This document shows, in pieces, positions 44,300-53,076 of a DNA stretch of 64,000 nucleotides. A model generated the notes under the pieces. That model was not told the origin of the DNA and ran no database searches. It saw only the letters and a program-made list of their open reading frames with translations. The number at the start of each line of letters is the position of its first letter. The stretch's first letter is position 1. Source of the DNA: an uncultured Marinifilum sp. (GTDB taxonomy: Bacteria; Bacteroidota; Bacteroidia; Bacteroidales; Marinifilaceae); NCBI RefSeq assembly GCF_963677195.1, contig NZ_OY781918.1, positions 1,786,923 to 1,850,922 of the forward strand, in the 5' to 3' direction. The position numbers and the translations under genes were made by a program.

Positions 44300-45892
44300 T
44301 TAAGCAATGCTTTTAGAAACTTGGCTTAGTATTTTTCTTAAAGCCTCTTCTTTAAATGGCTTGCTTATAAAATCATTCATTCCTGCATCAATACAATTTT
44401 GTTTATCTTCTACAAAAGCATTTGCTGTAAGAGCAATTATAAAAGTTTTTGCTAAGTCTGGATTTTCAGCCTCAAAATGTCTGATTTTTTCGGTTGCATT
44501 AATGCCGTCTAAAACGGGCATTTGCATATCCATAAGTATTACCTGATAATGATTTTCTTTATGCATTTCGAATGCTTCTAGTCCATTTTTTGCAACATCG
44601 CATTGTAATCCCATGTGACGTAGAGTAAGAATGGCAACTTTTTGGTTAATAGGGTTATCTTCCGCTACTAGAATTGATAGTTGTTTTGGAATTTCTACCT
44701 TTTCGTTATTTAACATTTCAGTCTCCTTTTCTTTGTAAGCAAATTTTAGTTCAAACATAAATTCCGATCCTATATTGGGAGTACTTTCCAAGCTAATTTT
44801 TCCTCCCATAAGGTTGGTTAAATTTTTAGAAATAGCTAATCCAAGTCCTGTGCCTCCATATTTTCGAGTTGTTGAGCTATCGGTTTGAGTAAATTCTTTA
44901 AATAGTTTTGTTTGTGCTTCTCTCGAGATTCCAATTCCTGTATCTTTTATCGAAAAAAATAAAGATACATATTCGTCGGTTTTTCCGAGACATTTTATTG
45001 ATAATTTAACAGAACCTTTATGCGTAAATTTAATTGCATTATTAACAAGGTTCATTAATATTTGATTTAGTCTAAACGAGTCTCCAATTAAATTGATTGG
45101 TATGCTGTCTTCAATATCAACGGTAAATTCAATGTTTTTTTCCCGGGTTTTAAAGTTTAATAGGTGATAAATTGTGTCGACCAGTTTTTTAAGATCGAAT
45201 TCTATTTCTTCTATTTCTATTTGTCCGGCTTCAATTTTCGAATAGTCGAGAATATCATTTATTATCTGCAGTAAATTTTCTCCCGAAGTACAAATTACTT
45301 TAAGCATATCTTTATGCTCTTGTTCTAAGTCTGCTTGTCTGAGAAGTTGCGATAAGCCAAGAATTCCGTTCATAGGAGAGCGAATTTCATGCGACATATT
45401 AGCTAAAAATAAAGACTTAGCTCTTGTGGCATCCTCTGCTTTTGTTTTTTCTATAATTAGTTCTTCATTTTTTGTTTCCAGATATTTTAGAAGAGTATTC
45501 AATTCTTTTCTTTGTCGGTATAAATCGAGAAAAACTTTTACTTTCCCTTTTAAAATTTCAGGAATTATTGGTTTTGGAATAAAATCGACCGCACCACTTT
45601 CTATACCCTTAATAATATGTAGATCGCTTTGATGAATTGCCGAAACAAATATTACAGGTAATAGTTTTGTTTTTTTTCGTTGACGCATAAAATCTAGCGT
45701 TTCATAGCCATCCATGCCCGGCATTTGAACATCTAGTATTGCCATCGCGAAATCTTCGTGAAGAGTATGTTTTAAAGCTTCTTCTCCCGATTCGGCACGC
45801 ACAAATTCAACATTAAAATCGCTAAGTAATCGCTCAAGGCTTACTAGGTTTTCTATTTTGTCGTCAACAATTAATATTTTTTCCTTAATCAT
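44300..45892 (-). CDS. Soluble hybrid: receiver - histidine kinase - receiver
   Basis: 530 residues without membrane segments. Order: receiver 1 (residues 1-120, phospho-acceptor Asp54 in ILDVQMPGMDG), a coiled linker, HisKA with His168 (LANMSHEIRSPMNG), an HATPase with NQILMNLVNNAIKFT, DTGIGIS and GGTGLGLAIS, and receiver 2 (about 405-530, Asp455 in LMDMQMPVLDG). The linker (RKELNTLLKYLETKNEELIIEKTKAEDATRAKS) is an S-helix-like coiled coil. It probably receives phosphate from, or acts in parallel with, the large kinase encoded 21 bp upstream, and its position before cheR/cheB suggests functional linkage with methylation. Confidence 0.93.
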   Translation of the reverse strand: MIKEKILIVDDKIENLVSLERLLSDFNVEFVRAESGEEALKHTLHEDFAMAILDVQMPGMDGYETLDFMRQRKKTKLLPVIFVSAIHQSDLHIIKGIESGAVDFIPKPIIPEILKGKVKVFLDLYRQRKELNTLLKYLETKNEELIIEKTKAEDATRAKSLFLANMSHEIRSPMNGILGLSQLLRQADLEQEHKDMLKVICTSGENLLQIINDILDYSKIEAGQIEIEEIEFDLKKLVDTIYHLLNFKTREKNIEFTVDIEDSIPINLIGDSFRLNQILMNLVNNAIKFTHKGSVKLSIKCLGKTDEYVSLFFSIKDTGIGISREAQTKLFKEFTQTDSSTTRKYGGTGLGLAISKNLTNLMGGKISLESTPNIGSEFMFELKFAYKEKETEMLNNEKVEIPKQLSILVAEDNPINQKVAILTLRHMGLQCDVAKNGLEAFEMHKENHYQVILMDMQMPVLDGINATEKIRHFEAENPDLAKTFIIALTANAFVEDKQNCIDAGMNDFISKPFKEEALRKILSQVSKSIA

Positions 45893-45913
45893 ATATTTCT
45901 ATATCTTTTTTAG

Positions 45914-48900
45914 CTAGTTATAAAGCCAAATTTTAAGCATTGAAAATAATTTATTTTCATCAATAGGTTTAGAAAGGTAATCATTGGCTCCAGAGGCTAT
46001 TGCTTTATCGTAATCATCTTTCATTGCTTTTGCGGTAAGGCAAATAATCGGAATATCTTTAATTTCTGGTGTTTGTCTAATTGTTGTCATGGCTTCGTAT
46101 CCATCCATTTCGGGCATCATAATATCCATAAGAATTAAATCTATATTGGTATTATTTTTTAAAACATCAATGGCAATTTTTCCGTTTTCAGCTTCTAAAA
46201 CTTCCATGTCTTTTTCTTCCAGGATCTTGCCTAGGGCAAATATATTTCTGATTTCATCATCTACAACTAATATTTTTTTGCCATTAAAAATAGAGTCATC
46301 TATTTCGGGAACTTTTATTTTTTGATTTTTAGGTGTGATTGTTGCTACCTGATGCAGAAATAAGCTTACTTCATCCATTAATCGCTCGTCCGATTTAAGT
46401 CCTTTTAGTATTATTGAATTGGTGTATTTACTTAATTCGCGATGTTCATCTCTTGATAAATCTTTTCCGGTATAAATAATCGTATTTGGGATTTTTATTT
46501 TAGCATTGGCCAGATTTTCCAATAATTTATTTCCAGTAATATCAGGTAATCCTAAATCCAGTACAATGCAATCGTAGTTTCTGGTAGAAATTAATTTAAA
46601 TGCTTCGTCGCCAGTAACTGCTTCTTCTGTTTTTGCATTGGTAGGAATTAAAATATTTTTAATTAGTTTTCTGGTTATTTCATTGTCTTCAATTATCAGT
46701 ATTTTTTTCGATTCGGTAAGTAAATGGGTATTCATTTTAGCAATAATCTTTTTAAGATTATTTGCATTTACTGTGGGTAAATCCTGCATGTTATTTTCAG
46801 TAAATCCTTCAACAGGATTTACTACGTGCATAGGTAACTTTGATGCATATCGATTCAATTTTAGTGGTTCCAGTACTTCTTCTCCATTTTCGAGTATTAG
46901 TTCTAAACCAATAATTATAGCCGATGGCTGATGCGCCTCTATTAATAAAATAGCATCTTTGATGTTTGATGCCACCAAAGCCTGAAAATTAGTTTCGTGT
47001 ATTTGATGGTATAAGGCATTTGCCTCTTCTTTATTTGGGTGAATTAGTACAACGGCTGATCCTGAGTGAGGAATATCTCTATCGTCATCGATAAAAATTG
47101 GTAAAATAACCGGTTCGTTGCTTTTAATTTCTGTGCTTTTAATTTTTGCAGTAGGACTTGCTACTTTAGCTTTTGGAGTTTGAGTAACAAGAGGTTTTCC
47201 ATTTTGTGTTATGGGAATAAACAAGGAAAAAACAGAACCTTTGTTTACTTCACTTTCGAGGTGTATTTCTCCACCAAGAATGCGAGCAAGTTCCTTAGAA
47301 ATTGATAAGCCAAGTCCTGTTCCTCCATATTTTCTGGAAGTACTTCCATCGGCTTGTTGAAATGCTTCAAATATGGCTTCTTTTTTTTCTTCGGGAATTC
47401 CAACTCCTGTATCTGATACTCTTATTGCACAAACATCTGTATTCTTTAAATCTTCGCGCCAGAATTCAGATTTGTCTTCTACTTTTTCCATGCTAACACT
47501 AATTTCACCATTCGATGTAAATTTTAGAGCATTGGAAAGTAGGTTTTTAATAATTTGATTTAGTCTTAATGGATCTGTTTCAATGTTCTGTGGAAAATTA
47601 TTAGAAATATCAACAAAGAATTTTAGTTTCTTTTTTTCGGCCTGATGTTTAAAATTCATTAAAATTTCATTTTTGATACTGTCCTGATGAATTTGTTGTA
47701 GTTCAACAGTCATTTTACCAGCTTCAATTTTCGATAAATCCAGAATTTCATTAATTAATTGTAATAAATCTTTACCACTTTTATTTATGATTTCTGCCGA
47801 TTCAACATCTTCGGAAGTTAGGTTACCTTTCTTATTTTTAGCCAGAATGCCAGAAAGAATTAATAAACTATTAAGTGGAGTTCTTAGTTCGTGAGACATG
47901 TTGGCAAGAAAATCCGATTTGTATTGACTGGCCTGTTCTACTTCTCTGGCTTTAGCTTCAATTTTATTATGAGCCAATGATAAACCGGTATTTTTCTGTT
48001 CAATTTCGTCTTTTTGGATTTCTAGTTGATTTGTTCTTTCCTCGAGTTCCTCGTTGGCAACTTTTAATTCTTCCTGCTGAACCTGTAATTTTTTCTCGTT
48101 TTCGGTTAAAATATTGGTATGTTCAGCTAGTTCTTCGTTGGCAACACGTAATTCTTCTTGCTGAACTTGCAATTTGCTTGCTTGTTGCTGTGTTTTTTCT
48201 AATAAGTTTTCCAGTTCTTTGCGAGATGTAGTTGAGGCAACCTTAACAGAAATACTGTCGCGAATCGAATCCATAAATTTAAGATCCGATTCAGAAAAAG
48301 TGTTAATGGCAGCTAATTCCAAGACACCGTAAAATACATTGTTGTAAAGAAAAGGAATAAGAAGAATATTGGTTGGTTGAAGTTTACCAGTTCCAGAAAA
48401 TACAGTAAAGTAATTGGCCGGAACATCTTTTAAGTGTTGTGTTTTTTGTTTTCTGGCTACCTGGCCGATTAAACCATGTCCTACTTTAATAATTTTTTGT
48501 TGCTCATTTACTTTCAGACCGGTTGATGAGCTTAAGTGCAAAGAATCATCTTCCTTATTGTAAATGTAAATAGCCCCCAGTGGTGCAGTAAGAAAGTCAG
48601 AAGTGAAATTTAAAATTCGATCAGAAACTTCAGTAAGGTCATGATCTCCCTGTAATTGTTCATTTAACAAATTTTTGCTCGATCGAAACCGGAGTGTTTC
48701 ATCATTTGTATCTTTCGAATCTTTTAAAGTTTTAACCATTTTGTTTAGCGAAACCGAAAGTTCATCTTCCTTCGATTTTGGATTTAAGCGAATGTTTAAT
48801 TCACCATTGGCAACTTTTGTGGTGTATTCAATTACATTTTGAAAATCATTTTGTATTGTTTTAAAGGATCTAGCTAAAGCTCCAATTTCATCTTTCGTAT

Positions 48901-49669
48901 TTATATTAAGCGGAGTCCGAAAATTACCTTTGGCAATTAATTTAAAATTATCGACCATTAGTTTTACAGGAACGGTAATCGATCTAGAGATATATCTTGA
49001 TAAGAAAAGAATAAATAAGGCAATTATGAAAGAAATTACACTCATTATCCAAATTAGTGCATTGCTAAATTTGTATGTTAATCTATTTATATCTTCTCTA
49101 ATTTTTGTTGAGTAGTTTTGAACGGTATACAATTGTTCTTGCATTAATTTCACATCAAATTCTGTTTTATTATGCAATAATTGGTTGGTAAGCTCTTGAG
49201 ATGCAGATAAAATAAGAGCAGTATTTGCTCTGGCTGATCCCATTTCATTGTTCTTAAGTTTATGCAATAGTCTAAACCTACTCACCATTAAAATGGCATT
49301 TTCGTAATCATTATTGTATACCTCCGGGAAATTATCGTACAGCATACTTGCAATTTCACGATTAGTTTTCGTTGCATAAAGCTTTTTAATTTTAAGCAAA
49401 TCCTGAGCAAGATCGTTCGATCTGTTTAAATTTCTTATTGCTTTTTCTTTGTATTTTAATTCTTTGGTAAGTCTATAGTTGTAAAGGTCGTCGATTCCGG
49501 TTTGTAACAACACCTGATGAATACGTAATCCGTTAACCATAACACTAAAAGTTTTACTGGTATTAAAAAAATAATTAGCAGTTACGCTTAATATTGTAAT
49601 ACTTATAAGTGTTAAAATAGTTAAGAGCATAAGTTTGGATTTTATACTCCAGTCTTTGAACTTTCTCAT
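45914..49669 (-). CDS. Large membrane hybrid histidine kinase (HAMP-GAF-HisKA-HATPase-three receivers)
   Basis: 1251 residues. TM1 is near 13-33, followed by a periplasmic helical sensor (about 34-205), TM2 (IWIMSVISFIIALFILFLS), HAMP (around 230-280), a GAF domain (about 345-480), and a long coiled coil with a 28-residue repeat (499 and 527). HisKA has His593 (LANMSHELRTPLN), and the HATPase has NQIIKNLLSNALKFT and GGTGLGLSISKEL. Three receiver-like domains follow: the first (from about 869) lacks the acceptor Asp (IIIGLELILENGEE, Gly near 921), the second has Asp1038 (VLDLGLPDITG), the third Asp1182 (LMDIMMPEMDG). It is first in the kinase/cheR/cheB operon. The input signal is unknown. Confidence 0.93.
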   Translation of the reverse strand: MRKFKDWSIKSKLMLLTILTLISITILSVTANYFFNTSKTFSVMVNGLRIHQVLLQTGIDDLYNYRLTKELKYKEKAIRNLNRSNDLAQDLLKIKKLYATKTNREIASMLYDNFPEVYNNDYENAILMVSRFRLLHKLKNNEMGSARANTALILSASQELTNQLLHNKTEFDVKLMQEQLYTVQNYSTKIREDINRLTYKFSNALIWIMSVISFIIALFILFLSRYISRSITVPVKLMVDNFKLIAKGNFRTPLNINTKDEIGALARSFKTIQNDFQNVIEYTTKVANGELNIRLNPKSKEDELSVSLNKMVKTLKDSKDTNDETLRFRSSKNLLNEQLQGDHDLTEVSDRILNFTSDFLTAPLGAIYIYNKEDDSLHLSSSTGLKVNEQQKIIKVGHGLIGQVARKQKTQHLKDVPANYFTVFSGTGKLQPTNILLIPFLYNNVFYGVLELAAINTFSESDLKFMDSIRDSISVKVASTTSRKELENLLEKTQQQASKLQVQQEELRVANEELAEHTNILTENEKKLQVQQEELKVANEELEERTNQLEIQKDEIEQKNTGLSLAHNKIEAKAREVEQASQYKSDFLANMSHELRTPLNSLLILSGILAKNKKGNLTSEDVESAEIINKSGKDLLQLINEILDLSKIEAGKMTVELQQIHQDSIKNEILMNFKHQAEKKKLKFFVDISNNFPQNIETDPLRLNQIIKNLLSNALKFTSNGEISVSMEKVEDKSEFWREDLKNTDVCAIRVSDTGVGIPEEKKEAIFEAFQQADGSTSRKYGGTGLGLSISKELARILGGEIHLESEVNKGSVFSLFIPITQNGKPLVTQTPKAKVASPTAKIKSTEIKSNEPVILPIFIDDDRDIPHSGSAVVLIHPNKEEANALYHQIHETNFQALVASNIKDAILLIEAHQPSAIIIGLELILENGEEVLEPLKLNRYASKLPMHVVNPVEGFTENNMQDLPTVNANNLKKIIAKMNTHLLTESKKILIIEDNEITRKLIKNILIPTNAKTEEAVTGDEAFKLISTRNYDCIVLDLGLPDITGNKLLENLANAKIKIPNTIIYTGKDLSRDEHRELSKYTNSIILKGLKSDERLMDEVSLFLHQVATITPKNQKIKVPEIDDSIFNGKKILVVDDEIRNIFALGKILEEKDMEVLEAENGKIAIDVLKNNTNIDLILMDIMMPEMDGYEAMTTIRQTPEIKDIPIICLTAKAMKDDYDKAIASGANDYLSKPIDENKLFSMLKIWLYN

Positions 49670-49991
49670 TATATATAATCTAAAATTATGTGTTAAAAGT
49701 ATAAAAACAATTCATGATTCTAGCTTTAGGAATCTCGGGTATATTACGGGTTTTGTCATGAATGGTTACTTTTTTAGTGTGAATATATATATATTTCCTG
49801 TCAGGGATTTATTTTGCTAAATATTAATTCAAAATTACCAAGTTTTAAATCCTTAGCTGTAATCGAATTAAGATAATTTTTTGTTAACAATTTAAACATT
49901 AAATATTTTTAGTTCTGCTTGGAAAAATCAAAGCATAGTAATATTATTGTTATTTATATCAAAAAGAAATAAACAATTAAATCGAAAAAGC
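49670..49991. other. Divergent intergenic region between the large kinase and the lipoprotein gene
   Basis: 322 bp, AT-rich, no ORF. Near the plus-strand gene it carries the promoter candidate listed separately. An ATATATATATAT stretch occurs at about 49784-49795. Nothing else was recognised. Confidence 0.5.
49877..49911 (+). promoter_or_regulatory. Candidate promoter of the lipoprotein/PepSY pair
   Basis: TTTTTTG (49877-49883), a 20-bp spacer and TATTTTTA (49904-49911), the same -7 form as at CLC paralog 1. The start codon is 80 bp further. Confidence 0.45.
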
Positions 49992-50516
49992 ATGAAATAC
50001 CTAAGTTTATTTATTGTTTGTATTAGTCTACTTTCTTGTAACTCTACATCTAAACAAAAATCTAATTCTGCCAAGGCAGTAAATCAAAAGCAAGTAATTC
50101 TTACTATTGATCAGCTAATGGAGACTGCAGAAGGAAATATTGGTAAGCAAATTTCTTTTAGAGGTACTGTAAATCATGTATGTGCGCACTCAGGCAAGAG
50201 ATGTATTCTTAAAAATGCAGAAGGTAATTTATCTATTCGTGTAGAAGCTAGTGGAAAGCTAGAAGGATTTAACAGAGAAATAGCAGGTAGTGATCTTATT
50301 GTAAAAGGTATATTGTGTGAGAAAAGATTAGACACCGAATATATAAATAAGTGGGAGAGCGACGTTAAAGAAAAAGTAGATACAGAAAATGAAGGTGAGC
50401 ATTGCAATTCTGAAATGACTAACATTAAAGAAATGCGTGAGTGGATGAAAAAGAATAACAAGGATTATTATGCTATTTATTTTGTAGATGGAACAGAATA
50501 TGAAGTTGTTGAGTAA
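49992..50516 (+). CDS. Lipoprotein with OB-fold-like domain
   Basis: 174 residues from the ATG at 49992 (MKYLSLFIVCISLLSCNS). The signal peptide ends in a lipobox LLSC, so it is a lipoprotein. An in-frame TTG at 49947 is not needed. The mature protein has an Asn/Ser/Lys tether and then ILTIDQLMETAEGNIGKQISFRGTVNHVCAHSGKRCILK, a strand pattern like OB-fold proteins (function requires a barrel of five strands). Cys and His residues in VCAHSGKRC, GILCEKR and GEHCNS could bind metal. The C-terminal NKDYYAIYFVDGTEYEVVE is conserved-looking but unknown to me. The next gene overlaps it by 17 bp, so the two are probably made together. Role unknown; metal or haem handling is a guess. Confidence 0.75.
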   Translation: MKYLSLFIVCISLLSCNSTSKQKSNSAKAVNQKQVILTIDQLMETAEGNIGKQISFRGTVNHVCAHSGKRCILKNAEGNLSIRVEASGKLEGFNREIAGSDLIVKGILCEKRLDTEYINKWESDVKEKVDTENEGEHCNSEMTNIKEMREWMKKNNKDYYAIYFVDGTEYEVVE

Positions 50517-51045
50517 GAATAAGCTTAGAAAATGGTTTAGGTTAATACATAGAGATTTAGGTTATTTTTTTGTGGGAATAACAATTATATATGCCGTATC
50601 AGGAATTATTTTGAATCATAAAACACACGACTCGGATCCTGCATATAAAACAGAGTATTTGAAATTTAAGGTTAAAAACTCATTAAGTCCTGATGAATTA
50701 ACAGCTTATTGGAGCTCAAATTTAAAAGATTATAAATTGAATAGAATTATTCCCAATACGGAATATTATGATATTTATTTAAAAGGGGGCCTTGGAAAGT
50801 ATGATCCTGTAAATGGGAATTTGCAATTTGAGATTTATAAAAAAAAGAAGTGGGTTTATTTTATAAATAAACTACACTATAATAGTAAACTAGGATGGAC
50901 TTTTATGGCCGACCTGTTTGCTGTAGTATTAATATTTTTTGCCATATCGGGTATTTTTATGGTTCCAGGAAAAAAAGGGATAAGTGGTAGAGGAAAATGG
51001 TTAATTGCCATTGGAATTATAATTCCATTTTTATTTTTTTTATAG
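50500..51045 (+). CDS. PepSY-associated membrane protein
   Basis: About 181 residues from the ATG at 50500 (MKLLSKNKLRKW); a slightly earlier ATG at 50488 is also possible. It carries the PepSY-TM signature WFRLIHRDLGYFFVGITIIYAVSGIILNHKTHDSD at the N-terminus. A periplasmic PepSY-like region is followed by KLHYNSKLGWTFMADLFAVVLIFFAISGIFMVPG and a final helix, so three membrane helices in all. Relatives include ferric-reductase-like PepSY-TM proteins used with siderophore or haem uptake, but this one is short and lacks the full four-helix reductase. It overlaps the preceding lipoprotein gene. Confidence 0.85.
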   Translation: MKLLSKNKLRKWFRLIHRDLGYFFVGITIIYAVSGIILNHKTHDSDPAYKTEYLKFKVKNSLSPDELTAYWSSNLKDYKLNRIIPNTEYYDIYLKGGLGKYDPVNGNLQFEIYKKKKWVYFINKLHYNSKLGWTFMADLFAVVLIFFAISGIFMVPGKKGISGRGKWLIAIGIIIPFLFFL

Positions 51046-51050
51046 ATAAT

Positions 51051-51084
51051 TACAAAATGCTGATCTTCTGATCAGCATTTTGTA
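51051..51084. terminator. Long perfect hairpin after the PepSY-TM gene
   Basis: TACAAAATGCTGATC and GATCAGCATTTTGTA pair over 15 bp without mismatch around a TTCT loop. It lies 6 bp after the stop. The T run is inside the stem, so it may act as a terminator or as a 3' stability element. Confidence 0.65.
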
Positions 51085-51190
51085 ATATATGAACCATAGT
51101 CCTTTTCATTTTTTATGAATAGCTTTTCTTAAGTTATTAATAGTAAATTAGCATTTTTAGGAAAATTATTGATTAAATATTATATCCGCT

Positions 51191-52237
51191 ATGAAGAGAA
51201 TTTTTATCGCTCTCTTATTTATCTTTTTTAATTTTAGTTCTATAGGTCAAAATAAAGAGCTAAAAAAATTATACTCAAAAGGAAAATATGATAAGCTCAT
51301 AGAGAAAGCTCATTTGCTATTGTCCGATAATAGTAATGATCCAAATCTTAATTCAATATTAGGACGAGCTTATACCGAGTCTAAAATGTTTGACAAGGCA
51401 ATTCCTTACCTGAATGCATCTATTGCTAACAAAGGTGCATCGGTAGAAACCATATCATTAAGTAAAGTATATTTGGCTAAGTGCCTTTTTACCAATGGTA
51501 AAAAAGAAGATGCTATAAAACTTCTAAAAGAATGTCAAAAGAATAAAGGTTCAAGAGAATCTGTACGATATGCTAATAAATATTTGAGTTTATTTCAGAA
51601 TGGTATTTATTATAAATCGTGGAAGTTAATAGAAAACAAGAACATAAGATATCATGTGCAGGATATAGATAAACTTAAAAATTTAGATGACTATATAAAA
51701 CAAAGCGAGATTAACTACGATAGAATTATTTCATTTTTTGATATTCTTCCGAGTAAAAAAGTTGATGTTTATATTTGGAGCGATAGGAATGAAGCTTATC
51801 GAAAGTTAAATAGATCTCTTGCTTGTTCAAATTCCGATTTAAATATTGTGAATGTTTATATGAATGATAAAAAAGACTATGAACTTAGCAATATGTTGTG
51901 CCAAAAGGTGGTAAATCCGAAATTTAAAAGTATGTTAATAAACAAAGGTTTAGGCGTATATTTCGATACCATGGATAAAAATTTGTTCTCAATTGCACGA
52001 AAAAGAATTCCAAAAGAAAAGTTTTCATTGTTAGAATTGTGGCAGGAACCAACCCGTTACGAGCGTAATTTAAGTTATCCTGTAGGTGCCGCTTTTATCG
52101 AGTTTTTAATTAATAAAGGGGGCAATAAAAAATTAAAAGAATTTCTTAAAGTTCAAACTATAGATAATGCTCAAAAGGTTTATCCTGATTTTGATCAGAT
52201 GGTAAAGACTTTTGAAGCAATGCTAATGAGATCCTAG
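51191..52237 (+). CDS. Secreted TPR protein with degenerate gluzincin-like domain
   Basis: 348 residues with a signal peptide (MKRIFIALLFIFFNFSSIGQ). Residues about 22-130 form TPR-like helix pairs (LYSKGKYDKLIEKAHLLL, SILGRAYTESKMFDKAIPYLNAS, AKCLFTNGKKEDAIKLLKECQ). The C-terminal part resembles peptidase-MA-like gluzincins: a VDVYIWSDRNEAYRKLN strand, a YELSNMLCQKV helix where HExxH would be, INKGLGVYFD where NEGLAEYFE would carry the third ligand, and the SYPVGAAFIEFLINKGG helix. The two His and the Glu ligand are replaced (Tyr, Asn, Lys), so it should not bind zinc. It is probably a non-catalytic binding protein. Family placement is by pattern only. Confidence 0.75.
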   Translation: MKRIFIALLFIFFNFSSIGQNKELKKLYSKGKYDKLIEKAHLLLSDNSNDPNLNSILGRAYTESKMFDKAIPYLNASIANKGASVETISLSKVYLAKCLFTNGKKEDAIKLLKECQKNKGSRESVRYANKYLSLFQNGIYYKSWKLIENKNIRYHVQDIDKLKNLDDYIKQSEINYDRIISFFDILPSKKVDVYIWSDRNEAYRKLNRSLACSNSDLNIVNVYMNDKKDYELSNMLCQKVVNPKFKSMLINKGLGVYFDTMDKNLFSIARKRIPKEKFSLLELWQEPTRYERNLSYPVGAAFIEFLINKGGNKKLKEFLKVQTIDNAQKVYPDFDQMVKTFEAMLMRS

Positions 52238-52283
52238 CCTTATAGTTATCATTTATTTTTATGTGTTTTAACTAAATCAATAA

Positions 52284-52303
52284 TTGTTAAAATTTATTAA
52301 CAA
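52284..52303. promoter_or_regulatory. Palindromic operator candidate upstream of tetR gene
   Basis: TTGTTAA, six bp, TTAACAA: a perfect 7-bp inverted repeat directly before the -33 TTG (52306). Size and place fit an autoregulatory TetR-family operator. Confidence 0.5.
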
Positions 52304-52305
52304 GC

Positions 52306-52335
52306 TTGATCATGGAATTATTTTATCTAATTTTG
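52306..52335 (+). promoter_or_regulatory. Promoter of tetR gene
   Basis: -33 TTG (52306-52308), exactly 19 bp, and a perfect -7 TAATTTTG (52328-52335). The start codon is 27 bp further. Confidence 0.65.
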
Positions 52336-52362
52336 TACTCAAAATACCAATAGGGTTCAATT

Positions 52363-52941
52363 ATGGCAAAATCAGACAAAGCAGAAATACACGAGAAGGT
52401 TACAAAAGTGGCCATGGATATGATGATGAAGTATGGTTTGCGTGGATTGAACATGGTTGAATTAGCTCGTGAGTGTGGTTTAGCCAAAGCAACTCTCTAT
52501 AAAATAATTGGAACCAAAGAGGATTTAGTAAAAGAAATAGCATTTGAGATATTCGATGTGAACATTATCAAAATTCTGGAGCCATATAAAACAATTAATG
52601 ATCCAGTTTTGGCAACTCAGGAATTTTTGGACAATTACTTTGATTATGCCATTGCATCGCAAAAGATTTTGATTCAACAGATTTATAAAGAATATCCTTT
52701 AATTGAGAAGGATGTTGAAAATAAATACAAAGATGAAATTGTGATTGTTTATAGAAAATATGAGGAGTGGCAGAAAGCCGGATTAATTAGGCAGGATATT
52801 AATGTTGAATATTGTTTGGATGCCTTACAAGATTTAAATGAAGTTTACGTTACAGGAGTATATTCTGAGAAGGAGGCAATTGATAGATTAAGAAGCTCTT
52901 ATAGATGTTTACTTTTGGGAATGGGAATTCCTTTAAAATAA
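52363..52941 (+). CDS. TetR/AcrR-family transcriptional regulator
   Basis: 192 residues. The N-terminal helix-turn-helix (KVAMDMMMKYGLRGLNMVELARECGLAKATLYKIIGTKEDLVKEI) is typical of TetR; the start follows a TTATGGC context. The C-terminal ligand-binding domain is all helical and not specific. It lies 185 bp upstream of, and in the same direction as, a three-gene RND efflux operon, and is the likely repressor of that operon. A palindrome in its own promoter suggests autoregulation. The ligand is unknown. Confidence 0.92.
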   Translation: MAKSDKAEIHEKVTKVAMDMMMKYGLRGLNMVELARECGLAKATLYKIIGTKEDLVKEIAFEIFDVNIIKILEPYKTINDPVLATQEFLDNYFDYAIASQKILIQQIYKEYPLIEKDVENKYKDEIVIVYRKYEEWQKAGLIRQDINVEYCLDALQDLNEVYVTGVYSEKEAIDRLRSSYRCLLLGMGIPLK

Positions 52942-53076
52942 AGTAATATCAGATGAAGGAGACTTAATGGTTTTATTCATTTTAGATGATAATTAAACAA
53001 AATTGACAATCCGAGTATAATCGGTTGAAATAAAAACAAAATAATTTAAGGGAGTACTAATACTTCTATTATTTTT

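Noticed and set aside
47880..48230. Plus-strand ORFs across the coiled-coil region of the large kinase
   Set aside because: They are shadows of the repeated coiled-coil codons, which leave the opposite strand free of stops.
49784..49795. AT dinucleotide run as a phase-variable repeat
   Set aside because: Only a few units long, non-coding and not placed within a promoter spacer, so there is no reason to see it as phase-variable.
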